Source: Candidatus Micrarchaeia archaeon (GTDB lineage: Archaea; Micrarchaeota; Micrarchaeia; Anstonellales; JAHKLY01). From it: a stretch of DNA of 33,025 bases. The translations under genes and the position numbers were made by a program. Below, piece by piece: positions 21,935 through 31,691 of this stretch; within the stretch, counting starts at the first letter, position 1; each line of letters starts with the position of its first letter. Under the pieces are notes generated by a model that saw nothing but the letters and a program-made list of their open reading frames with translations, searched no databases and was not told the DNA's origin. The stretch is from contig JBAZFO010000013.1 of the NCBI GenBank assembly GCA_041653315.1, positions 1 to 33,025 of the forward strand, given 5' to 3'.

Positions 21935-24900
21935 GTGAGTCTTTTAGAAGATTATCAAAAGGCCGGTCAGTCCACATCTAATAATAGTCTCTTAAATGAC
22001 TATGTGACCGCCAGTAAAAAAGAAACAGTTCCCGCATGGCGAGAAGGATTATACCCTTGGCAACATGGTTTTCAGAACGTTTCCTCGCGATTTTATAATA
22101 GGGCGGGCAACCTTATAGAACTTCTCGCCACCCAAGGTGGCGGATATCCCCATGGAACGTTGGCTGATGCCGGGCGGTGGGCGGCCAAGGGATTACGTGG
22201 TATTGGAGAGCGTGTAGCCCCGACAGGAGAAGTCAAGGGTTTTATCCCTAAATTAGCGTCTGGGACTGCGGACATATTGGGAGAAATACCCTTATTGATT
22301 GCAACCGGGCCGGGAGCACCCGCCCTTGCCGCCCTTGAGGGGGGGCTCGATGCCGACCAAACCAATCCCTTGGCTATGGCGACTGGTGCGGCACAAGGGG
22401 CATTAACACTAAAATCCCTACAAGGACTCAGTGCACTAAAATCATTATTGGCGCGTACTGCGGTTGGTGGTGGAACTTTCGGTGGGTTGGCGGCGGCGCA
22501 GGGTTCTCCAACGGAAGATGTCGCAGCCCAGACTGTTCTTGGTGCTATAATGTCGCTTCCGGGTGGTGGTAAAACCGCCAACGAACAGATTTTAGCTCAA
22601 ACAAAAGGATATCGTCCGAGTCCCGAAATGGTGGCACGAGAATATGCGGCGGCAACAAGGGAAATGCCGAAAACTACCATAGACCCGTCGGTGTTTGAAA
22701 ATCGCCCCCTACTCCAATTACCCGCACCTACTAATGAGGGTGTGATGATATCGCCCCAACGTGGTAGATTGATAAAGAAAATAGGGTATGAGACTTCTAA
22801 AACAGGTAAGACCGGGAAGTTTATTTACCCAACTGAAAAAAATACTTTACTAAACGATTACTTAAAAGCGTCGGAAGGGGAAGAGCTTGGGCGACCCGTA
22901 CCCATCGAAGGGACGGGCGGTGAAACGCCTACAGCAAGTGGAGTGGTTCAAACACAAGGGCAAGTAAAACCACGAGTCTTAACCCCAGACGAAATACCCT
23001 TCAAGGCGGCGGCTGATGCAGTAGGGGTTCGTTATGACGGGATGATGGATTTTGGTGTTAAGGGTCGAAAGGCGCAACTGACATTGACAGAACCGGGGTG
23101 GGGAACAAGTTTCTATGCTAAAACACCTAAAGATGTCGCTATCCGTGCCGAGGAAAAGCGTGCAGCATATCGGGCGGCAGATGAGGCGAAGAAGTCGACC
23201 TCGGAACAACCTGTACCACAAACAGACACAAGCGTACCAGAAATAAGTACACCCGTTCTACCGGATAAGACGGTTGTTCTGGAGGGTGGGACACCGGGGA
23301 ACATGGCCCCATCTCGACGTGCTGAGCGAACCGAGGCGGTCGCAGTTGATGCTAAGTTGACCGAGGGGTTTGAGGGGTTAGCAAAATACGCAAAGGAACA
23401 TCAGGGTGATTGGAACAGGGTTGCACGGGAACTTGTTGAGATTGACCCAATAAGGGCCGACCGAATAGCAATGGGAAAAGAATCTTCACCGGTCGGCACC
23501 CGTGATGCGGCAGTATTTGGTGCGGTTGAGGAAAGAGCGACGAAGGCTGGAGATGTAGAAACATTACGTCGTTTGGCGACCGAATCAACCGTTGCCACTC
23601 ATTTAAGTGAATATGGCAAGGAAATCAAGGCAGCAGATTCCGGCGCGGACGTTCTCGATAGTCCTGTTCGTGTAATGCAGGATATTAGTAAGACAAGAGC
23701 TGAAGAGAGTACGCGAACGGGTAGGAAAAGAGTCCAACCCGCGGAGGTCGAAAGATTACGAACTGAACTTGAAACGGCACAAAACGCCCTGTCTGCGCGT
23801 CTCACTGAAAAAGTAGCAAAGAGAGAACCGATAAAGTATGGGGCGAAAAATAAGATTGTTACTTTATCGGACTATGAAATAACTAAAGCAAAATTAAGAG
23901 AGCGATTTAGTGGCACTCAATTAAATGTTGGCATTGACCCCGAAGTTATAAAGGATTTAGGGAAGATTGGAACATATCATTTCGAGGCTGGAACGCGGGC
24001 ATTCGCGGAATGGTCGGCGAGAATGGTTGAGGATACGGGTGAATGGGTCAAACCCTATCTTAATGATTTATGGAAACAAACCCAGAATGACCGTCGCCAA
24101 CGGATTGGTCTAAAGACACAAAAGACTCGCCTCGCAAACGAAGCAAAAAAACTTACCGGGAAACTTGAGAATCTTGATTTCACTAAACAAGAAAGACGGG
24201 CAATCGCACTTGATCCTGAAGCAATGGTCTTAAAGGCCAAACGTGATAGGGCTAAGGAAAATTATCAAATGGCGGCGAAGGCTGCCGGAGTAGTTACTAA
24301 AGAAGAGGCGACTGAAATCGTTCGCCTCTCGCAGGTTATGAGTGATGCTAAAATCAAGATGGAACAGGGCGGCAATAGACTTGTTTATGGTGCGGCAAGG
24401 GTTGTCCTTCAAAATTATGCCGATAGATTAAAGGGTGTTCATGCGCCAATTAAGACTATACTCAAAAACCGTACTGGTGAATTTGGAACTACATGGAAAG
24501 AAAATCCCGTTGGGGCCGTAGGTGGGGTTGGGTTAGACGCGGCAAAAGTAATCGCTGATAATAGTGTTACTTTAGTATCGACCCTTGACAATTCCTTTAT
24601 CGGTAGTCAGGGTGTATATACTTTTGGGACGCACCCCGTTATATGGTATCGAGCCGCCATAAAATCTTTTGCGGATTTCGCTAAGACTATCGGCGGCAAG
24701 AATGCCCACGACGCACTAATGGCCGATGTTTATTCTCGACCTCGTTATATGAGTGGAGAATACCAAAAGGCGGGACTTTTACCCACTACAGAAGAACCCT
24801 TTCCGGGGACACTTGCTCAGAGAATCCCCGGTGTGGGCAGAGTATTGACGGCCAGCGAATACGCCTTTACTGGAAGTGCCACAAGAATGAGGCTTGGTAC

Positions 24901-25702
24901 TTACGACTTACTTGCCGATAGGGCTATTAAAAACGGGGTAGATTGGAACATTAATCAACAAAAAGCTTTTGGTAAACTATGTAGTTCATTGACGGCTCGC
25001 GGTACGGCCAAGTGGACTAATTCCCCAATCATACGATTAGTAATGTGGGCACCGAAGATGTTGAAGGGACAATATGATATTCTAACAATGCATAGTCTCG
25101 GTGCGGGGCTGGAAACTCCACGTGCTCGATTTGAAGCCGCTAAGAATCTATTAAAGTTGACCGTCGAAACAGCATCCTTTATGACGCTTTGTAATTATCT
25201 TAAACCGGGGAGTGCGGAAACTGACCCAAGGAGTTCTGCTTTTGGTACGGTGAAAATAGGTGGGACTAACTTCTTGTATGGAACAAAAGCTATCGGTCTT
25301 GTTGTCTTAGCCTCACGATTAATTACCGGGGAAACCAAAAATGCCGTAACCGGTAAAATCACCAAATTAGAACCCGGTTATGGTAAGAGAACACGACTGG
25401 ATGTTTTATATAGTTTTGTAACCAACAAGTTCAATCCTCCCGCTTCCGTATTGCGAGATGCGTTAAGGGGCACATTCTTTGACCAAACCCCCTTTACGTG
25501 GGGTGGTGCTATATATAGAGCACATACTCCCATTTTCTTGCAAAATGTCATTAATCTGAAAGATAATAAATCCGCTGCTGCAGTGGCGGGGGTAATAACT
25601 GATGGACTTGGTGTCCAAGCAACCACCTATACAAACAAAATCAGGGGTTCTTCCAAGCCCCCCTCAGGGAAACTTCCATCAATGGGAATGCCTAAACCAT
25701 GA
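21935..25702 (+). CDS. Large ejection / internal virion protein
   Basis: 1255 aa, GTG start directly after the previous stop. Residues 3-10, 19-26 and about 305-312 carry a repeated L-L-[EN]-D-Y-x-x-A motif. Residues 95-215 are Ala/Gly-rich with apolar helices, suited to membrane insertion. Residues 560-800 are a long charged helical region (EVERLRTELETAQNALSARL, RLANEAKKLTGKLENLDF) with KIGTYHFEAGTRAFAEWSARM, reminiscent of large polyvalent-type phage proteins. The C-terminal part contains more apolar segments (KAIGLVVLASRLI). By size, position and composition it would be ejected with DNA to form a trans-envelope channel. No enzymatic motif was recognised. Confidence 0.65.
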   Translation: MSLLEDYQKAGQSTSNNSLLNDYVTASKKETVPAWREGLYPWQHGFQNVSSRFYNRAGNLIELLATQGGGYPHGTLADAGRWAAKGLRGIGERVAPTGEVKGFIPKLASGTADILGEIPLLIATGPGAPALAALEGGLDADQTNPLAMATGAAQGALTLKSLQGLSALKSLLARTAVGGGTFGGLAAAQGSPTEDVAAQTVLGAIMSLPGGGKTANEQILAQTKGYRPSPEMVAREYAAATREMPKTTIDPSVFENRPLLQLPAPTNEGVMISPQRGRLIKKIGYETSKTGKTGKFIYPTEKNTLLNDYLKASEGEELGRPVPIEGTGGETPTASGVVQTQGQVKPRVLTPDEIPFKAAADAVGVRYDGMMDFGVKGRKAQLTLTEPGWGTSFYAKTPKDVAIRAEEKRAAYRAADEAKKSTSEQPVPQTDTSVPEISTPVLPDKTVVLEGGTPGNMAPSRRAERTEAVAVDAKLTEGFEGLAKYAKEHQGDWNRVARELVEIDPIRADRIAMGKESSPVGTRDAAVFGAVEERATKAGDVETLRRLATESTVATHLSEYGKEIKAADSGADVLDSPVRVMQDISKTRAEESTRTGRKRVQPAEVERLRTELETAQNALSARLTEKVAKREPIKYGAKNKIVTLSDYEITKAKLRERFSGTQLNVGIDPEVIKDLGKIGTYHFEAGTRAFAEWSARMVEDTGEWVKPYLNDLWKQTQNDRRQRIGLKTQKTRLANEAKKLTGKLENLDFTKQERRAIALDPEAMVLKAKRDRAKENYQMAAKAAGVVTKEEATEIVRLSQVMSDAKIKMEQGGNRLVYGAARVVLQNYADRLKGVHAPIKTILKNRTGEFGTTWKENPVGAVGGVGLDAAKVIADNSVTLVSTLDNSFIGSQGVYTFGTHPVIWYRAAIKSFADFAKTIGGKNAHDALMADVYSRPRYMSGEYQKAGLLPTTEEPFPGTLAQRIPGVGRVLTASEYAFTGSATRMRLGTYDLLADRAIKNGVDWNINQQKAFGKLCSSLTARGTAKWTNSPIIRLVMWAPKMLKGQYDILTMHSLGAGLETPRARFEAAKNLLKLTVETASFMTLCNYLKPGSAETDPRSSAFGTVKIGGTNFLYGTKAIGLVVLASRLITGETKNAVTGKITKLEPGYGKRTRLDVLYSFVTNKFNPPASVLRDALRGTFFDQTPFTWGGAIYRAHTPIFLQNVINLKDNKSAAAVAGVITDGLGVQATTYTNKIRGSSKPPSGKLPSMGMPKP

Positions 25703-25953
25703 ACGATAAGGAACTTACAATGACTGACTGCAAGACAAGAGATTGTCCATTTGACCCGGTTGAGTGGGGAAAATTAATCGAAAGACAAGACGACCACGCC
25801 AAACAACTTAGTCGTATCGAAGAGAAGATAGACAAAGTATTGGGCAATGGTCTTATTAAGCGTATTCGCCGTGTAGAATATACCGTATGGACATTTATCG
25901 GCGGTATCACAGTATTGGCGTTTTTGATAAAAGAACTTCATTTATTGGGGTGA
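25699..25953 (+). CDS. Small coiled-coil membrane protein, holin-like
   Basis: 84 aa, ATG at 25699 overlapping the previous stop (ATGA). A second ATG at 25720 has a better ribosome binding site (AAGGA, 8 nt away) and may be the real start. Residues 22-55 form a coiled coil (IERQDDHAKQLSRIEEKIDK), followed by one membrane segment (VWTFIGGITVLAFLI) and a short tail. This is the layout of phage XhlA-like or spanin-like lysis accessory proteins. Function inferred from topology only. Confidence 0.6.
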   Translation: MNDKELTMTDCKTRDCPFDPVEWGKLIERQDDHAKQLSRIEEKIDKVLGNGLIKRIRRVEYTVWTFIGGITVLAFLIKELHLLG

Positions 25954-25956
25954 TTT

Positions 25957-26094
25957 ATGGCACAAAGAAAATTATCCAAAGAAGAACTTGAGTCAGACAA
26001 TAGGATGTGGACGGCAGTTATTGGCGGGTTGATATTTATTATAGTCTGTATTACCATTACGTTGATTGCCTGTCCGGGCTGGAGACCGTTTTAG
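25957..26094 (+). CDS. 45-aa single-span membrane protein
   Basis: 45 aa, shorter than usual ORF cut-offs. The ATG at 25957 is 6 nt after GGGG. Charged N-terminus MAQRKLSKEELESDNRMW, one membrane helix (AVIGGLIFIIVCITITLIA), tail CPGWRPF. The stop is followed directly by the ATG of the next gene. It is paired with the coiled-coil membrane protein just upstream. Probably a small holin or lysis accessory, by topology and position. Confidence 0.6.
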   Translation: MAQRKLSKEELESDNRMWTAVIGGLIFIIVCITITLIACPGWRPF

Positions 26095-26934
26095 ATGAGA
26101 CTTTGGAAGCAAAATGTCCTGATTATCCTGATACTGATTCTTCTGGTCTTATGCGCCGTCAAGATAAGCCGGGCTTCCGGCGAGGGCAGTATTACGATTA
26201 CGGCGACTACTTCGTTAACAACCTCACCAATTCGGACAACCTTTATAACTGATATTGCCGCGAATATCAATTATACTTACTCGGCTGGTGGTGTCTTCTA
26301 TGTCGGAAAAAATTACGATGGTTCAGTAAGCAGGCTTTATCATGGTATCACTATTCTTCCGACGCTCCGTGACAGTATCCGTATATTAGGGTCGACAAAA
26401 CAAATAGACTCTTGTTTTATATACTATGTCGTCAACACCGCGGGAACTGCTGGTGACAGTGTTTTCGTTGCACCATTTCAAATAACCAGACAAACATTTG
26501 TATTTGGTAATGCCCTTGTAGCCGATTCTTGCGGCGTGACGTGGGACTCCGCCTATATGGTTGGTGATGGTTCTTGTTCTGGTACGGCGGCGGCATGGGG
26601 AACGGCAGGATGTCTTAATTCATCGACCGACCATGAGGCAACGCGGGACGGCGACTCCGTTTTATTAACTGCTGGCCCCGCAGACAATGGCGATACAGTT
26701 CGTTCCACTTTGTCTGCTGCAAATATAGCGGATACAAGTAATTATTTAAGCGTGGGATATGCCGTTGTATGGCTTCCCCTTGCTTATGGTGGTAATGATG
26801 GAGTGAGTTCACGTTGGACGTTTTCCCGCTCAACAACGGGGCAATTACCATTTGCAAGGATTTGGTACTCCGATAAACCGGCGGGGACAACGGGTTCTGG
26901 CCGTCGCAGTAGGATACTGAGGACAACCCAATGA
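26095..26934 (+). CDS. Exported beta-sandwich protein, DNRLRE-like
   Basis: 279 aa, ATG directly after the previous stop. Residues 1-28 (MRLWKQ then VLIILILILLVLCAV, KISRAS) form a signal peptide or N-terminal anchor, less clear than the others. The remainder is rich in S, T, D and G. Segments such as RLYHGITILPTLRDSI, VTWDSAYM and YLSVGYAVVW follow the pattern of DNRLRE-type carbohydrate-associated beta sandwiches (Phe or Ile strand, then VTW, then a final W strand). It would be a tail-tip or surface adhesin component. The family call is tentative. Confidence 0.55.
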   Translation: MRLWKQNVLIILILILLVLCAVKISRASGEGSITITATTSLTTSPIRTTFITDIAANINYTYSAGGVFYVGKNYDGSVSRLYHGITILPTLRDSIRILGSTKQIDSCFIYYVVNTAGTAGDSVFVAPFQITRQTFVFGNALVADSCGVTWDSAYMVGDGSCSGTAAAWGTAGCLNSSTDHEATRDGDSVLLTAGPADNGDTVRSTLSAANIADTSNYLSVGYAVVWLPLAYGGNDGVSSRWTFSRSTTGQLPFARIWYSDKPAGTTGSGRRSRILRTTQ

Positions 26935-28874
26935 AGAAATTACTCGCCATATTGCTGCTTTGTTGTGCTCCGGCGTTTGCGGGACAGTATGTAGTCACAA
27001 AAGTACCCGACACGCTTCTGGCTGGAGACCATAGTGCTGACACTTGGGATACCGTAACTATTCAGGGAACTAAGCTGACCAGCGGCACTGATGGTATTTA
27101 CATCAATAGTAATTTTTGGTATGTGAATCTCGGTACGGACTCCATCGTTTTCGGGACAGATTCGACTATCAGAATGGGAACGTATCGGGGGCCGAGAGGT
27201 ATATCCATCGGCTATCAGAAACACGATATTACTATTCATGGTGGGTATGTTCTGCATGATCCAGACAACATGGAAGCCAACGATAGCGTTTACGTTGAGG
27301 GTGATACTCTTAACTATTACGGTATCTGTTTCAAGATTGGCGGACAAGCCTACAATATCCTTCTCGATAGTATAATCGAAGCCAGAGTCAGGGGAGCCTA
27401 TTATTCGCAAGTCGTAGAAATAGAGGGTAAGAATAACCGTATTCGCAAATGCCGTTTCTTCAATGATGCTTATGCCTATCCGTCGAGGACGATGTTTCAG
27501 GCAACGGTACTAAGTATTTCCTGCGATTCGGCCATGCTTACCGCACCGGGAGACTATCATGTAAAAGTAGATTCCTGTTATCTGGAAGATAACGCCCACG
27601 CCGCCGTTTATATGCGGTGGGCGGCAACCCAGACTAACGATTGTCCTAATGTCAAATTCTACGGCGATACCTTTGTAGTTGATGCTCGCAATAGAAAGTA
27701 TGTGGGATTTCTCGGTCAGCTCGGAAAGAGCACGACACAGACCTATGGGATTGTCGGTACACGGGCGGGCAGGGGCACGGTAATAAATCACTGTGCTTTC
27801 CTTACTGGCACAAAGTACGGGGGCGGGCGGGGAATAAATCTGATTGGTGCGCTCGGAGTTGAGGAAGAGCCTATCGTTATCTGTTCAAGTTATTTCAATA
27901 ATCACGAGGGTTACAATCAGGAATACGGCCCCGGCTCCGGCTATGGTTGCAGTGCGATGAAGATGAGACAATCTAATCGCTGGGTAAATATATTTGATAA
28001 TGTCTTTATCACCACCGTCGATACCACGACCGACATTTGTGGACAGTACAATCCGAATGGAGAAGCTTTCGCTTATCAGGTTTGGGAAAATACTTCCCCG
28101 CCGTTTCATATAAATTTTACAAACAACATTTGTTCATTAAAGGCAATAACGAATGCCGATGGGTACGCATGGGATTGTGTGGCCTTCAAGTTTGATTATG
28201 TCAAGTATCTGGATACGTCATCACACTTCAAAGATAATAAGTTTTATTCTCAGGGTACATCAGTCCTCGACTACGGACAATATGATGGTGGTGGAGATTT
28301 CAGTTTAACAGAAGGGAATCTTCTCAAATTGGACACTACCGGCAAAGTATATGACCAATCGACGTTCAATCTTGGAATCTGGGGCGGCAACAACGGATAT
28401 GATACTAACATAGTTTCCCTTAATGATAGCTTTGCCGGAGGTGCGTCGCCCAACTCAGTTACTCATATGTATCATGGTGAACCTGTTTTAACCGGCTATC
28501 AGGAAATCACCATTGCCCGAACCCTGAACCTGCACGTCAAGGGGACTAATGATATTGGCGTATCACAGGCGGCGTGTTCGGTCTGGAGTCAGTACGGATT
28601 AGTCGGCACTGGATTTACGAACGGGGCGGGCAATATCTCTTTTGTTTGCCCTTACGCCTATTACTCACGAACCGCACCGGATTCTGTAGGATATAATGAT
28701 TATATAATTAGGGCACAAAAAGATACGGCACAAGCATATGACAGTTCGTTTACAATAAATCAGGTCGCCGCGATAGTGGCGGATACGTTGACCTTGACCC
28801 TCGGAAGTAACCCTCCAGAAGGATATAATCCGGCAACTCGACGGATTCAACGCTGGTATAGATTTAGAATATAG
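26931..28874 (+). CDS. Tail spike-like right-handed beta-helix protein with signal peptide
   Basis: 647 aa, ATG overlapping the previous stop (ATGA). Residues 1-17 (MKKLLAILLLCCAPAFA) are a Sec signal peptide, with cysteines inside the leader but not in lipobox position. Residues 30-480 show repeated short strands with N/G/D turns (GGYVLHDPDN, NNRIRKCRFFNDA, KVDSCYLEDNAHAAV, VINHCAFLTGTK, NIFDNVFITTV), typical of pectate-lyase-like parallel beta-helix spikes. A smaller beta domain (550-640) follows. It would bind or degrade surface polysaccharide at infection. Confidence 0.75.
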   Translation: MKKLLAILLLCCAPAFAGQYVVTKVPDTLLAGDHSADTWDTVTIQGTKLTSGTDGIYINSNFWYVNLGTDSIVFGTDSTIRMGTYRGPRGISIGYQKHDITIHGGYVLHDPDNMEANDSVYVEGDTLNYYGICFKIGGQAYNILLDSIIEARVRGAYYSQVVEIEGKNNRIRKCRFFNDAYAYPSRTMFQATVLSISCDSAMLTAPGDYHVKVDSCYLEDNAHAAVYMRWAATQTNDCPNVKFYGDTFVVDARNRKYVGFLGQLGKSTTQTYGIVGTRAGRGTVINHCAFLTGTKYGGGRGINLIGALGVEEEPIVICSSYFNNHEGYNQEYGPGSGYGCSAMKMRQSNRWVNIFDNVFITTVDTTTDICGQYNPNGEAFAYQVWENTSPPFHINFTNNICSLKAITNADGYAWDCVAFKFDYVKYLDTSSHFKDNKFYSQGTSVLDYGQYDGGGDFSLTEGNLLKLDTTGKVYDQSTFNLGIWGGNNGYDTNIVSLNDSFAGGASPNSVTHMYHGEPVLTGYQEITIARTLNLHVKGTNDIGVSQAACSVWSQYGLVGTGFTNGAGNISFVCPYAYYSRTAPDSVGYNDYIIRAQKDTAQAYDSSFTINQVAAIVADTLTLTLGSNPPEGYNPATRRIQRWYRFRI

Positions 28875-28884
28875 AGGTATGATG

Positions 28885-31689
28885 ATGAAGAAGTTGTTTT
28901 TGGCTATAGTAATCCTTGCTTCAGTAGGGATGTGGCAATCGGTCGATGCCAGTATAAAGAAATCCAGCGAGACAATCACCGTTGGGATAACTGCCCCGCT
29001 TGATTCGGCAGGACTTCCGGGCGCGCCCGATTCAATTCAGGTTGTGGCGTGGCCGGATAATGCCACAACTGCCGCATATACGGCAAGTATCACGGCGATA
29101 GATGGCGACCAGTTTGACACCATTACGGTCGGCGGAGTGAAGACCTATGTATTCAGGGACGCTATCGCCGATATAGATGGTGCTGGTGGGAACTTCGAGC
29201 TGGCAGTATTCGTCACAGCGTTCTATAAAAAACTACCAACCCAAAGTCCTCCCTACTATGTGCAGGTCGTGTCTGATAGTTTAGAGAATTTTCTCGATGC
29301 TCCGATGGATTCCGCTAATGTGATAATTGCTAATCTGGCAAAAGGCATAGACTCTATTAATGCCATCCTTGATACGCTGCAATTATATGATGGACGCTAT
29401 GCTCTTGCATCAGAACTCACTAAGGCCATTGATTCGATAAATGCGATATTGGATACTCTTCAACTGACCGATACCCGTCTTGACTCTCTTCTCGCCGCGG
29501 CAGGACATACGGCGAAGGTCGGAGCTGACCAGATATGGTCTTTACGTGGTTTACATATCAGGGCAACGGGTGACCACGACACCGCCATTATTGCACAAGG
29601 TGGCGACATCAACGGAATAGGATTTTATCGTTGGGGTGGAAAATATGGTTCATATTCATATGGTGAACAATATGCGGGTAGTTATGATACTGGCTTTGCT
29701 TTTGGTGCTCAATTTGGGGGAATAGTCTACGATATTGTCGGAGATATTCACGGAACCCTCACTCGCACCGATTCCGTCGGTGATGGCGGTGTAGAGGCCT
29801 TCTGGAACAAACCCTATAACAGTTCATTCACGGCCGGTTCAATGGGCGATAGTCTAAACAATAATCCTTTCGCCACAATCCTTGCGGCAGTTAACGCCGT
29901 TCCGCTTGGCACTTGGAATATCCCATTTACGACCGCCTTTACTGCCGGTTCAATGGGTGATTCGATGAACAACCTCGTAACGGTTGGACAAATGGCGAGT
30001 GTTTTTGGTGATACTATAGTGGCTCGTGATATGGCTACGGGCGCGGAAGTAACAGCTATCGACCCGCCGTCAGTGTCTGAGATATGGGATACATTGGGAG
30101 CTGCCGGTACTGTTGATAATAAGATTGACTCCACATTGGCCACCGCGTACACAATATTTGATAGTTTAATGGCCGGTGTCTGGGGTGGCGGAGGTGGCCT
30201 CGACTCGGCTACCGTCGAAGGTGCGGCAAAAGCAGCCCTACAAGCGGGCATAGACGCAAGTTTCGGGAAGATTCATGCTACGAATCTGATAATTAATGCT
30301 AATAATGCCGATACCGCAGGATTATGGATATCTAATACTGCAGGCGGTGGGGCCACCATTAAAACCTCGGCAGCGGGGAATACGGGACTATCTATACTTT
30401 CCAGTACGGGGCATACTCTATATATGAATGCAACAACGGGTAGTGTTGTACATATGAGTAATAGTAGTAGTAGTCCGACATTCCAAGTGACACAATCCGG
30501 TTCTGGCGATGCCGTTAAATTTCTAATAAATTCTGGAGCTACCGGACAAGGATATGCACTTGATTTACATAATGACGCGGCGATATCAACCACTGGCGGG
30601 GGTTTAAGGATAGAATCTTCAGCCGGTAATGCTTCTGCTCAGATCGGGAATACTTCCAATGCTATATTGGGTCGTGCCTTTTATGTTTACACGACCGGCG
30701 ACTCTGGACATACTTTTGTTATTAGTAATGGAAGCGGAGACACGTCTGTCTCAACTCGCGCTTTTTATATAGAGGGGTCAAGCGCCTTCACATCCAGATA
30801 TGGTAGAATTGAGGAGGCAATGTTAATACACACCGTTAAGCCCGGCGCTCCCGCTCTTTATATCTATGGGGATTCTTCCGCGGCTATTCGGGCCTCAACT
30901 TCTAACTCAACTTATAATGATATGGCGATTATCGTCGGCGGCAACGTCTCTCTTGACGGCAATAAGTTTGTTGGCGATATCGTTGGTAATATAACAGGGC
31001 ACGTGGATACGGCTCTCGTGGCGGCATGGGTGGATACGGTAGACTATACTAAGGACGGGGCAATCACGGCCACGTTATCGGGTACGGGGGCATATACCTA
31101 TAGTCTCCTATTGCTTGACACAACCGCCAGTCCCGATGCCCCGATTAATGGGGCGGAAGTGACTATCCGCAATCTCGCCCAAACAAACTACATAGCTTGG
31201 GCACATACTAATGTCAATGGAATGGCTTACTTCAATCTTGATACTGGTCAATATGCAGTCTTAGCTAAACGGGCGGGGTACTATTTCAAGACACCCGACA
31301 CCGTACATCTGGTTGGTGTTATGAGTGATACTACTGAGGCCTATGTTCTTGATATCGGTAAGGTTACGGTCAGTGGCAGAATATACGGCATGAGTCGAGA
31401 TAGTTTAAGGGATGCCAAGATAACCTTCTCGATGCCGTATGGTAGGGTCTGGGCTGATGTGGATAGTGCCATATATTACCCGACGGATGTGTCGGCCTAT
31501 ACGGACTCAACGGGATATTTCTCTTTGGGGGTGCTAGCGTCAACTAAAATGTTCGTGCAAACTCCAGCGGATACCCTAAAGTATAATGTCTCAATAGATT
31601 ATCAGGGAAAACAGATACAATCCTTCAAGTCGGTGGTTGTGCCGGACGTGACCTCAGTGACGTTTAATCCGACTATTACAAGGAGATAG
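28885..31689 (+). CDS. Large tail-fibre-like protein with signal peptide and carboxypeptidase-regulatory-like C-terminus
   Basis: 934 aa from the third of three consecutive ATGs (28885, 7 nt after GAGG). The ATG at 28879 would add two residues. Residues 1-22 (MKKLFLAIVILASVGMWQSVDA) are a Sec signal peptide. Two copies of A-K-G/A-I-D-S-I-N-A-I-L-D-T-L-Q-L lie at about 152-195, and two copies of F-T-A-G-S-M-G-D-S near 310-355. The centre is rich in T, S, G and A (beta-structured fibre). From about 720, NGAEVTIRNLAQTNYIAW, a Y-A-V-L-A-K-R-A-G-Y motif and VTVSGRIYG match carboxypeptidase-regulatory or Ig-like domains. Likely a receptor-binding fibre. Confidence 0.7.
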   Translation: MKKLFLAIVILASVGMWQSVDASIKKSSETITVGITAPLDSAGLPGAPDSIQVVAWPDNATTAAYTASITAIDGDQFDTITVGGVKTYVFRDAIADIDGAGGNFELAVFVTAFYKKLPTQSPPYYVQVVSDSLENFLDAPMDSANVIIANLAKGIDSINAILDTLQLYDGRYALASELTKAIDSINAILDTLQLTDTRLDSLLAAAGHTAKVGADQIWSLRGLHIRATGDHDTAIIAQGGDINGIGFYRWGGKYGSYSYGEQYAGSYDTGFAFGAQFGGIVYDIVGDIHGTLTRTDSVGDGGVEAFWNKPYNSSFTAGSMGDSLNNNPFATILAAVNAVPLGTWNIPFTTAFTAGSMGDSMNNLVTVGQMASVFGDTIVARDMATGAEVTAIDPPSVSEIWDTLGAAGTVDNKIDSTLATAYTIFDSLMAGVWGGGGGLDSATVEGAAKAALQAGIDASFGKIHATNLIINANNADTAGLWISNTAGGGATIKTSAAGNTGLSILSSTGHTLYMNATTGSVVHMSNSSSSPTFQVTQSGSGDAVKFLINSGATGQGYALDLHNDAAISTTGGGLRIESSAGNASAQIGNTSNAILGRAFYVYTTGDSGHTFVISNGSGDTSVSTRAFYIEGSSAFTSRYGRIEEAMLIHTVKPGAPALYIYGDSSAAIRASTSNSTYNDMAIIVGGNVSLDGNKFVGDIVGNITGHVDTALVAAWVDTVDYTKDGAITATLSGTGAYTYSLLLLDTTASPDAPINGAEVTIRNLAQTNYIAWAHTNVNGMAYFNLDTGQYAVLAKRAGYYFKTPDTVHLVGVMSDTTEAYVLDIGKVTVSGRIYGMSRDSLRDAKITFSMPYGRVWADVDSAIYYPTDVSAYTDSTGYFSLGVLASTKMFVQTPADTLKYNVSIDYQGKQIQSFKSVVVPDVTSVTFNPTITRR

Positions 31690-31691
31690 GT

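Noticed and set aside
22093..22581. 162-aa minus-strand ORF
   Set aside because: Shadow of the large ejection protein. Ala/Pro/Ser-rich composition is explained by the opposite strand and it has no start signal or neighbours.
26615..27043. 142-aa minus-strand ORF
   Set aside because: Shadow spanning two coupled plus-strand genes. No supporting context.
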